Assembly: GCF_028389875.1 (NCBI RefSeq)
Contig: NC_084672.1
Coordinates: 434,001 to 498,000, forward strand
Length of the DNA: 64,000 bases
Origin: Rhea pennata
Lineage: Eukaryota > Chordata > Aves > Rheiformes > Rheidae
Direction: 5' to 3'
Shown here: one piece after another, positions 11,801 through 26,714 of the stretch
How positions within the stretch are numbered: position 1 is the first letter of the stretch
Layout of the letters: every line of letters begins with the position of its first letter
Made by a program: the position numbers and the translations under genes
Notes under the pieces: model-generated
What the model was told of the DNA's origin: nothing
The model's input: only the letters and a program-made list of their open reading frames with translations
Database searches by the model: none

Positions 11801-13727
11801 CGGGGGCCGGTGCGGGCCCCGCTGGCGCAGGACCGACATTCCTCGTGCTCGGCGTCGCCGGGCTCCGCGGGCGGGAGCCGGCCCCGCGCGGCGGCCGCGG
11901 GATGGGGCCGCTCCGGCGCCCTGTCCCATGGCTGGCGGGGCCCCGTGGGGCGGTGCTGGCCCCGTGTCCGGCGAAGAAAGGGCCCATTCACGGCGGGCAC
12001 AGAGCAGGGATTCAGGAGCGGCAGCTGGGCAGGGCGAAGCCCCCCCAGCCCTTCCGGGAACGGGGGCGAGTCGCGGGTGCCACCGCGGCTGTGCTCTGCT
12101 CGGGGCCACGTGGGGAGGAGGCTCAGCCCGGCCGCTGTGGGGCTGAGCCCCGCCAGCGCCGCCCACCGGGCCGGGCTGGGCCGGACCGAGGGCTCTGCGG
12201 CACCCACTCACCGGGGCTCCCGTCACCCTCGGCTTTCCTGGGCAGGGACATCGGGAAGCGCTTGGAGGTTCGGCGGAAGGTGGACGCCTGCTTGGGGAAG
12301 GCGAACTATGTTAGCCGGCTGGAGCACGTGCAGGCCAGGCTGACGCTGTCCTACAACCGACGGGGGGACTTGGCCATCCACCTCGTCAGCCCCATGGGCA
12401 CCCGCTCCACCCTCCTGGCCTCCCGGTAGGTGCTGGTGGCAGGGCACCGCCGGGGGCCCCGGCTGGGCAGGCGCGAGCAGGTCCAGGATACATCTTGCCC
12501 CGCTCTCGCCCCAGGCCCCACGACTACTCGGCGGACGGCTTCAACGACTGGGCCTTCATGACGACGCACTCCTGGGACGAGGACCCCGCTGGGGACTGGG
12601 TGCTGGAGATCGAGAACACTAGTGATGCCAACAACTACGGTAGGGCTGGGCCGGGATCCCTGCTACTGCCGGGCTGGGAATGCACGTGGAGCGGCGTGAG
12701 CTGCTGGCATCTCCCACGGGCGCAGTGGGTGCTGGCGGTGCCTCGGCCGGGGCCGGGAGGGGACGCGGGGTCCCAGCAGGTTGGCACCATGCCGTACCGG
12801 TGCCCATGACCCGGTGGCGCCATGGGCCTGTCCTGGGCCAGGGCTGGGCTCTGCTGGGCGCTGGGCAACAGCCTGGCCACTCCCGGGGCCCGGAGCGGGA
12901 GCGGACAGCCCGGGGGGCGCAGCGGCGGCTCCTCACCCCGCCGTGTCCTTGCAGGCACGCTGACCAAGTTCACGCTGGTGCTCTACGGCACGGCGACTGA
13001 GTCCCCAAGTCTCTCCAACCAGCTGGAGAGCAGCGGTTGCAAGACGCTGACATCCAGCCAGACCTGCGTGGGTGAGTGTGGGGCGAGGGGGAGCGCTGGC
13101 GCCCGGCCATGGAGTGGCCCAGCTGCCCGGTGCCCCCTGACCACTGCCTCTCCCTCAGTCTGCGAGGAGGGGTACTACCTGCACCAGAAGAGCTGCTTGA
13201 AGCACTGCCCGCCGGGCTTCGCGCCCGGCGTCCAGAGCACACACTACACCCTGGAGAACAGCGTGGAGCCCATCTCGCCCCACCTGTGCCTGCCCTGCCA
13301 CCCCTCCTGCGCCACCTGCTCGGGGCCCACGGCCAACGAGTGCCTCACCTGCCCTGCACACTCGCACTTCAGCAGCCTCGACCTGTCCTGCTCCCACCAG
13401 ACGCAGAGCAGCCGTGCGTCGCCTGCCCTGGCTGACGGCGAGGCGCTGACCGAGGCCCCCCCGCCTGCCAACCTTCCCGTCCTCATTGCCAGCCTCAGCT
13501 GCCTCCTCATCATCGTCATCTTTGTCACCGTCTTCCTGGCGCTGCAGCTGCGCTCGGGCTTCAGCCTGCGGGGCGTGAAGGTCTACGCCCTGGACAGCGG
13601 CATCATCTCCTACAAGGGGCTGCCCTCGGATGTGTGGCAAGAGGAGGGCCCCTCCGACTCGGACGGTGAGGAGTACGAGGCTCACAGTGAGAGGACTGCC
13701 TTCATCAGAGACCAAAGTGCCCTTTGA
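2883..13727 (+). CDS. FURIN: Furin, proprotein convertase (15 coding exons, 789 aa)
   Basis: Calcium-dependent subtilisin-like protease of the trans-Golgi network that cuts proproteins after R-X-K/R-R. Coding exons: 2883-3062, 6733-6831, 7407-7502, 8076-8204, 8498-8574, 8683-8771, 8940-9112, 10116-10328, 10634-10734, 10862-10965, 11194-11311, 12246-12425, 12515-12639, 12955-13071, 13159-13727; all phases agree. Signal peptide is about residues 1-28. The autoprocessing site RTKR|DVF lies in exon 3. Catalytic residues are D154 (ILDDG), H195 (HGTRC), oxyanion N296 (SGNGG) and S369 (GTSASAP). The P domain keeps an RGD, followed by a Cys-rich region, a membrane span at about 706-731, the tail sorting motif YKGL (752-755) and an acidic SDSDGEEYE cluster. 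Human furin is 794 aa. The internal propeptide site reads HSGVVKR, against HRGVTKR in human. FES follows on the same strand, as in mammals. Confidence 0.97.
3063..6732 (+). other. FURIN: FURIN intron after first coding exon (no gene seen)
   Basis: A 3.7-kb intron, the largest in this gene, bounded by CCG|GTAAGT at 3062/3063 and TTGCAG at 6732. It is GC-rich throughout. The several long open frames (for example about 4,500-5,760 on the plus strand) carry no known domain. CpG density rises again around 5,450-6,330, which could mark an alternative promoter, but I see no decisive element. No mobile element or RNA gene recognised. Confidence 0.5.
9113..10115 (+). other. FURIN: FURIN intron between coding exons 7 and 8 (no gene seen)
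   Basis: A 1.0-kb intron within the catalytic domain, between CAG|GTGAGC and TCTAG|GGC. Nothing beyond ordinary intronic sequence was recognised. The open frames inside it have no family resemblance. Confidence 0.6.
11312..12245 (+). other. FURIN: FURIN intron before the P-domain exons (no gene seen)
   Basis: A 0.93-kb intron bounded by GTAAGG at 11312 and GGCAG at 12245. The second half is very CpG-rich. Overlapping open frames in all phases are composition artefacts. No repeat or RNA gene recognised. Confidence 0.6.
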
Positions 13728-13818
13728 TGAGCCCTCTGGCCCCTCCATCCTGCCCGGCACCGGGGCCGGCCAGGCAGAGGGGCCCGGACTCTGCTCCCGT
13801 CCGCTCCCCAGGGCTCCA

Positions 13819-14195
13819 GCTGCTCCAGAGGCCCTGCTGCCGCCGTCCCGTGCTCGGCACCATCCTGCGGCATGGGGCTGCTTCGGGGGCCCCGCTGCCG
13901 CCATCCCGTGTCTGGCACCGTCCTGGGGCCTAGGCTGCTCCTGGGGGCCCCGCTGCCACCGTCCCACACTCGGCACCGTCCGGGGGCCCCACTGTCGCTG
14001 TCCCGCACTTGGCACTGTACTGGGGCTCAGGCTGCTCTGGGGGCCCCACTACCGCTGTCCCGTGTCTGGCACCACCCCCTAGCCTGGGCTGCTCCGGGAG
14101 CCCTGCTGCTGCTGTCCCATGTCTGGCACCATCCCACAGCCTACGCTGATCCAGGGGCCCTGCTGCTGCCATCTCTTGCTTGGCACCGTCCTGGC
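13819..14195 (+). repeat. Tandem repeat in the FURIN 3' UTR, ~58-bp unit, about 7 copies
   Basis: Each unit reads roughly GCTGCTCC-GGGGGCCCCGCTGCCGCC-TCCC-TGTCTGGCACCRTCC-TGGGGCCTAG. Copies are 48-58 bp and visibly diverged from each other (for example CGGCACC, CTGGCACC and CTTGGCACT variants). The array begins about 90 bases after the stop codon and so would be transcribed in the mature mRNA. Confidence 0.8.
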
Positions 14196-15036
14196 TTTGC
14201 ACCGCCGATCCAGGCCCTGTGTCTGTCCTGCACTAGGCGCTGGTGAGGTTGGGGGCCGCGGCGGCCCTCACCGTTGCTGGCCTGCGCTGGCAGCCGGAGC
14301 CCTGCCCGGGCGTCTGCTGGCTGGGGTTGCAGCACAGGGCAGGGGGCTCTGCCCTGCGCCAGCTGGGCCACGGGGTCCCTCTGTCCCCGCAGCCCCTGGC
14401 ACCCGCCTGGCCCCAGCTGCCTCCGTCTGCCCGTGCCCTTCAACAGCAATAATGGCCAGGCCTGGGCTGTCACTGCCTGCTTCCCGCTGCCTCCCCCTCC
14501 CTGCTGCCACGGCAGGGACGTGGTGCCTCGCTGCCCTGCAGGGCAGTGGGGACGGTGCCCCGGCCCGTGCCCAATCTGTGCCATGCCGTGCCGCACCCAG
14601 CTCAGCCCTCCACGCACGGGTGTGCTGCCGGTGCCTGGGCACCGCTCGGTGCCGGGGGCAGCTCTGCCCCGTGCTCCTGCCCGTGCGGGGACGTGGCCCT
14701 TCCTGCGGCAGCGCCCCAGCACGCTTCCCCTGCCCCCCGACGTGCCTTGCCCCCCTCAGTGACAATCTGTCTGCCCCTAGTCGGAGCCCCTGGGGCTGGG
14801 CCGGGGCCGTGCACCCCCTCCGCAGCCCCCGCGCACGGGGGCTGCGCCGCCCCACAGTGATGGCGCCCACCGCCAGCCCCGGCACGGTGTCACCCGCCGG
14901 GGGCCACAGGACTATTTTTCTATAATAACTTTTTGGTGCACAGTAATTTTTTCTTGTAATTTAATCAGCCAGGAGCTGCCTCCTGAGCCTGTTTTTAATT
15001 TAATGGATGTGGATATAACGCTAGAGAGACTGAGTT

Positions 15037-15042
15037 ATTAAA
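15037..15042 (+). terminator. FURIN: FURIN polyadenylation signal (ATTAAA)
   Basis: ATTAAA is the second most common vertebrate hexamer. It sits at the end of the AT-rich tail of the 3' UTR, and a GT-rich stretch (GTGCTCTGTGTCCGTGG) follows about 35 bases downstream. Confidence 0.7.
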
Positions 15043-15059
15043 TGTTCAGAACTATGCAA

Positions 15060-15960
15060 ACCAGCTCCCCGCGGCCTGTGCTCTGTGTCCGTGGCCCTGC
15101 ACGGCGCCAGGGCCGGGCATCCCGTGGCCCCGGCCGGGCAGGGAACCGCCCCGGAGCCGGTGCCGTCGGGCACGGACCGGCCCCGCTCCCCCGAGCCGCA
15201 GGAAGCAGCTGCTGCTGAGGAACCCGCAGGAACGGGGAAGCGATTCGGGAAGCGGCGGCGGGGCGGAGCGCGGGAGCTCGGCCGCCGCCCCCCTCGGGGG
15301 AGCCGCGTTTCTGCTGCGCCCGCACCGGCGCCCGGGCTGGGGGCCGGCACGGCCGGGCTCGGGCCCGTGGGCAGCCGCCGGTGACCGACCCGGGGCTGCG
15401 CTGGCCGCGGCGCAGAGCGCGGGGAGCCCCGGCGGGGCGGCCCCGGCCCCGGCCCCGCGCGTCTCCCGTGCGCGGGGAGCGCAGCGCGGCGCGGGGCAGC
15501 GGGGCGGCACGCGCGAGCTGCGGGGCGCGCGCGGCCCCGCGGCCCCGCGTGGGAGGGCGCTCGGAGGATGTGAAACCGGGAGAACGGCAGCGCGGCCGGG
15601 AGGGAGGGGTCCCGCCGCCGCCGCCATCGCGCTGCCGCCCGCCGCTTCGGCCCCGGCTTCGGTGCCTTCGCCCGGAGCTGCCCGGACACAGCTACCGGCC
15701 AACGTCCCCGGCGGCAGCCTGGTCTGGGGGGGAAGGGCCGGGGATCCTGGAGGGATGCTGGGGGGTTGCACCCCTTCAGCCCGGCTTGAAAAATGCCCGC
15801 GAAGCTTGTGAAAATGCTGTGAACTTCCCTCTCGGGAGCAGGTGGTGCCTGCGGGCACTGCCGGCGTCGCAGCCGCTGCAAACGGAAAACGGAGCTGTTC
15901 CCGGGGCGGCTTTAGGGCCGGGGCCGGGGCTGGGGGCGGGTTAACACGAGCCACGGGGCA
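15060..15960. promoter_or_regulatory. CpG island between FURIN and FES
   Basis: About 0.9 kb of dense CpG starting immediately after the FURIN poly(A) signal and ending near 15,950. No family-level protein is encoded. It may hold the FES promoter and 5' non-coding exon (FES coding starts 2.2 kb downstream with an acceptor at 18159), or an unannotated antisense transcript. The sequence alone does not separate these. Confidence 0.5.
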
Positions 15961-18159
15961 GCTGCAGCTCTGGCGTTAGAGGGAGAGCGACACTGGCGAT
16001 GCCGGGGAGCTTCGGCCGAGGTGAGAGCCCAGGGGTGGCACCAGGACCTGTGGGGACCCCGTGTGGCACCTGTGCTGTGCTGGGCACTTGGCGAGGGGAG
16101 ACTGACCACGGCTAGACACGGGGCAAACCAGCTCGTGGGCGCCTGTGGTAGCTGGCAAAAGGCTTGACGGAGCAGGCAGCAGATGGGGCTTTGATGGAGA
16201 TCCTCCTGACCAGGCGGGGAGCCACGGTGAGACTAGTGGGAATTTGGGTGTTCAGCATGGGCTCAGGGCATCTGCAGAGATGGGGGCTGCTGCTGGATGA
16301 ATCCAGCCCCCGTGGCAGTGCTGGCTGTGCTGTGCCACCTGCAGTGCTGTGTTGCCCCACAGCACAACACACTGCCGTGGGAGCACACGTCAGGAAAATT
16401 TCTCGGAAAGCAGTTCCTGGCCAAGTTCCTCAAAACATGGAACCAGTTGGGGTTCCTCTGGCGGGTGACAGTGTAGAATCAGATTAGCCAGAGGTGATGC
16501 AAGAGCAAGCAGTGCCCTCAGGCTCGGGGGAGCCCTCAGCTGTCATGTGCTGCCGCAGGCCAGGACTGACCCTCCCTGTGGTCAGGGCCTGCTAGTGCCT
16601 GGACACCAGCTCCTCTGGGCACGCTTCCATGGGCACAGCAGCCCATGTGCATGCTCACCCATGCACACTGACCTGTGTGCATGCTCACCCGCGTGCACAC
16701 TCACCCGTGCACACCAGCCTGTGTGCACACTTACCTGCGCATACTGACCCATCTGAGCGCTCACCCATGTGCACACTAACCTGAGTGCACGCCTCCCTGG
16801 GCATGCTCCCCATGCACGCTCCCCGCCACGTGCTCACTCTCCTACGTGCACATTGACCTGTGTGTGCTCCCCCACGTGCTCCCCCATGTGCACACTGTGC
16901 GGCAAGCCCTCCTCAGGGAAGCCCTTCCATAGCCAAGACCTGCCTGCATCCTGCAGGAGTGGGAATCTCCCAGACGAGCCATGGGACAAACCTTCCTGGA
17001 GGTGGCAGGGCTGGACGGCGCCAGCGGCAGACGACGAGTGGTATAGCTGGGCCGCAGCAGAGGTGGTTCCTCTCGCCATGCAGCTGCAGCAGATGCATTG
17101 TCCCATGAAGGGAGCAGTGCAGCATGTTGCCAGGAGCAGCCTTGCAGGGAGCCAGGAGCACAGACCCCGAGGGTCACCCCACTGGTGGAGCAGAGTGCGG
17201 TCCAGGCAGTGCAGACTCCTGCAGTGCCGGGGCCAGCATGGGCTTGGCATGACCGCGGCAGCGCTGCACATTGTCCCATTGCCACGTGGCTGCTCGTGGG
17301 CACAAGGGTTGTGCAAGGCCCCACCAGTGGGACGGCCCCTTCAGAGGGTGCGGGAGCCTCCTTGGGGTGCCGGGATCCCGGGCTGGGGGCCGCGGAGCAC
17401 ACCAAGCAGCAGGACAAGGCTGGGCAACTGGGGGCCACAGCAGGCACTGGCCCCGCTCAGGGGAGCAGCGGGGGGGTTGGGGAGGAGGAAATGCAGGAAA
17501 TCTCGCAATGGCTGTATGGTCAGCACAGGGTTTCCTGTTCCTCTCTCAGAGCCGGAGCTGCGCCAGGGTCCAGGCTCGCACTGGCCAGGCCTCGCAGCAC
17601 GCCAGCGCCAGCGCAGCAGTGCAGCCCGCGCAGGACCTCCCAGCACAGGCAGGTGGGCGCCGAGCCCGTGGGGCGCTGGGGGGGCTGATGGGGGGGGAAC
17701 ATCCCTGGGCACCTGCCGGCCCTCAGCACAGCTCGGGGCTGTGGCCGGGCCAGGATCGGCTCCCTGCACCACTGGTGCTGCGGCTCGGCTCAGCTCAGTC
17801 CGTCCTGTGGGATTGCACCCTGCATCCCCAGCTGGCTGCCGCCTGTGCCCTGGGCGCTCCCCGGGCGCAGCCCGCGCGGCCCCCGCCGCGGGCACAGGGG
17901 GCCTGGGGAGCCGGGCCGCTGGAGTGGCAGAGCCGGGGGCAGGCGGTGCCCGTGTGCTGCGGCCCCCGGTGCAGCCGCCCCCCGGCCCTGCGGCCCCCGG
18001 TGCAGTGGTGGCAGCGCTGCTCTTTCCCACCCCGCACTTCCTCCTCTCCCCACGCGGCCTCCGTCTGCCTCGGCTCGGCTTTGCGAGGCGGACGGAGCGG
18101 GCGTGGGGCAGCGGCAGCGGGCACCGCAGTGGCTGCAGCTGAGCCCTGGCCTCCCGCAG
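15960..18159 (+). other. FURIN-FES spacer / putative FES intron 1 (no gene seen)
   Basis: Apart from a TG/CA-rich tract (16620-16890), nothing was recognised here. An acceptor CTCCCGCAG ends at 18159, so FES has at least one upstream non-coding exon that I could not place. Long open frames in 16,770-18,140 have no domain resemblance. Confidence 0.5.
16620..16890 (+). repeat. TG/CA-rich tandem repeat upstream of FES
   Basis: Imperfect repeats of about 20-24 bases built on CACCCGTGTGCACACT and TGTGTGCATGCTCACC words. The tract is largely alternating purine-pyrimidine (GTGCACAC, TGCATGC). Copies are diverged, so the unit length is only approximate. Confidence 0.7.
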
Positions 18160-18184
18160 CCCTTCCCGCCGGCCCCGTGGCGCC

Positions 18185-24234
<6,050 letters not shown>

Positions 24235-24400
24235 GCGCCGGGCGCCCGCCCGCCGGGACCCCGCGCGGGGCGGCCGCTCCACCGCTCTGCCGCCCTCGTC
24301 CCAGCGACGCCAGCCCGCTCCCGCTCCCGCTCCCGCTCCCGCTGGGGCACCGGCCCGCGGAGCGCGGCACCGCGCTTTGTACCGGCGTTTGTTTCCGCGC

Positions 24401-24406
24401 AATAAA
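24401..24406 (+). terminator. FES: FES polyadenylation signal (AATAAA)
   Basis: A canonical AATAAA lies 167 bases after the FES stop codon, giving a very short 3' UTR. It is followed at once by the next CpG island. Confidence 0.85.
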
Positions 24407-24419
24407 CCCAGACCTCGGC

Positions 24420-25230
24420 CGCGCCGCGTCAGTCGAGGGGAGGCGGCGTGCGGCGAGGCCCGGGCAGCCCGACGGCCCCGGCCGCGGTGCAGCCGGCCCG
24501 GGCCTGGGGCTGGGGGCGGCCGGGGGTCCGGGGGGGCTGGCTCCGGGGGTCCGGGGCAGGCGGGGCCCAGCCGCGGGGCCGCTTCCCGCCGGCGGCTCGG
24601 GGCCGGGCCGGGGGCAGCGGCGGGGCCGGGCCGGGGCGGCGCGGGGGCGGCGCGGCGGCGGGCGGGGCCTGGCCGCAACCCGGCGCGGCGGCCGGCGGGG
24701 CCCGGGACCGGCGGCGCTCCCGGCGCGGACGATGTGAGGAGCCGGGACGGGCCGCGGAGCCGCGGAGGGTAAGAGCGGGCGGGCCGCGGCGGCGGGACGG
24801 CGCCCAGCCCGGCCCCGCGCTGTCCCTGCGCCGCGGCCGGGCCGAGAGCCCGGGGCCGGGCCGCTGCGGCCTGCCGGGGCCTGCCGGGGCCTGCCGGGGC
24901 CTGCCCCGCCCGGCCCGGCCCGGCCCGGCCCCCGGCTCGGCCCGGCCCCCGGCTCGGCCCCCCCCGGCCCGGCCCGGCCCGGCCCGGCCCGGCCCCGCGG
25001 TGCCTCTGGGCCCTGGCGCCTGCCCCGGCCCACCAGGGCTCCGCGGCCTGGGCCGCCCTGCGCCGGGCCCGGCCCGGGGAGCCCCGCGGGGCCCCGCCGC
25101 CGGGGCCGGGCCGAGCCGCGCAGGACGCGGCGGGTCGCGGCGGTTGCGTGGGGGCGGTGGCGGGCGGGAGCGGGCGGCAGTGTGCACGGCCGAGGCGTCC
25201 TGGGGCGAAGGGACGCGGAACTGCCGCGCG
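24420..25230 (+). promoter_or_regulatory. MAN2A2: CpG island with probable MAN2A2 non-coding exon 1
   Basis: Extreme G+C and CpG density begins about 15 bases after the FES poly(A) signal. A good donor (GGAGG|GTAAGA) lies at 24768/24769. It would splice to the acceptor at 26705 just before the MAN2A2 ATG. Inside the island, GCCTGCCGGG is repeated four times near 24,870-24,900, followed by GGCCC-rich simple sequence to about 25,000. The transcription start is not determinable. Confidence 0.65.
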
Positions 25231-26400
25231 TGGCCAGGCCGGACGGGCCCCACGGACGTGGCCAGGCCGGACGGGCCCCACGGATGTGGCCTGGGCAGAC
25301 AGGGCCCCACGGACATGGCCAGGCCGGACGGGCCCCACAGATGTGGCCAGGCCGGACGGGCCCCACAGATGTGGCCGGGGCAGACGGGCCCCACGGACAT
25401 GGCCAGGCCAGACGGGCCCCACGGACATGGCCAGGCCGGACGGGCCCCACAGATGTGGCCGGGGCAGACGGGCCCCACGGACATGGCCAGGCCGGACGGG
25501 CCCCACAGATGTGGCCGGGGCAGACAGGGCCCCACGGACGTGGCCGGGGCAGACAGGGCCCCACAGGCGTGGCCGGGGCGGATGGGCCCCACAGGCGTGG
25601 CCGGGGCAGACAGGGCCCCACAGATGTGGCCAGGGCAGACAGGGCCCGACAGACGTGGCCAGGGCAGACGGGCCCCACGGACATGGCCGGGGCAGACAGG
25701 GCCCCACGGACGTGGCCGGGGCAGATGGGCCCCACGGACGTGGCCGGGGCAGACAGGGCCCCACGGACGTGGCCGGGGCAGACAGGGCCCCACGGACATG
25801 GCCGGGGCAGACAGGGCCCCACAGACGTGGCTGGGGCAGACAGGGCCCCACGGACGTGGCCAGGGCGGACGGCCCCTGCGGACGTGGCCGGAGCGGACAG
25901 CCCCCGCGGACGTGGCTGAGGCAGACAGGGCCCCACAGACATGGCCGGGGCAGATGGGCCCCACGGACGTGGCCAGGGCGGACGGGCCCCACGGACGTGG
26001 CCGGGGCGGATGGCCCCTGCGGACGTGGCCGGAGCGGACGGCCCCCGCGGACGTGGCTGAGGCAGACAGGGCCCCACAGATGTGGCCGGAGCGGACGGGC
26101 CCCACAGACATGGCCGGGGCAGACAGGGCCCCACGGATGTGGCCGGGCTGGACGTGGTCAGAGCAGACGGGGCCCCACGGACGTGGCCAGGGCAGATGAG
26201 GCCCTGCGGACGTGGCCAAGGTGGATGGGGCCCTGCGGACAGGACCAGGGCGGACGGGCCCCACAGACGGGGCCCCGTGGACAGGACCGGGGCGGACGGG
26301 GCCCCGCAGACATGGCCAGGGCGGATGGGGCCCCGTGGATGGGGCCGGGGCAGATGGGGCCCCATGGACGTTGCCGGGGCAGACGGGCATCGTGGACGTG
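25230..26400 (+). repeat. MAN2A2 intron 1 minisatellite, 28-29 bp unit, about 40 copies
   Basis: The unit is close to GGGGCAGACAGGGCCCCAC + GGACGTGGCC (29 bp), with a 28-bp form lacking one base of the G or A run. Variants mix CGGACGT/CAGATGT/CGGACAT and GGCCGGAC/GGGCAGAC. Copies become more diverged after about 26,130. Unit length is not a multiple of three and the unit lacks stops in most frames, which explains the huge open frames on both strands. Confidence 0.92.
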
Positions 26401-26714
26401 GCTGGGCAGGATGTGGCACTGCTGCATGTCGCCCGGCAGGATGTGGCACCGCATATGTGGCTGGGCTGGATGTGGCACCGTGTGCATGGCCGGGCCGGAC
26501 ATGGTACCACTCCATGTGGCTGTGCAGGATGTAGCATTGCGTACATGTCCGAGCAGGATGTGGTGTTGCCACACGTGGTTGGGCAGGACACAGCACTGCT
26601 GCACGTGGCCAAGAGGTTGCAGCAGGCACTGGCCTGGGTGGCAGCAGGCATCCCTGAGGCCATGGTCCATGTCCTCTCTTCCACATGGTAGGTCTGTCCC
26701 TGCAGCCCCCCGGG

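Larger units (their letters stand above)
13728..15060 (+). other. FURIN: FURIN 3' UTR
   Basis: About 1.3 kb from the stop codon to the probable cleavage site. It contains a tandem repeat (13819-14195), then a GC-rich tract. The final ~130 bases from about 14,910 are AT-rich, with runs of T and TAAT, ending at an ATTAAA hexamer. The abrupt base-composition change at 14,910 looks like a conserved 3' UTR end. Confidence 0.75.

Noticed and set aside
15052-15954. 300-codon minus-strand frame in the FURIN-FES CpG island
   Set aside because: Only composition supports it, and all three minus frames are similarly open. Recorded as an orphan CpG island instead.
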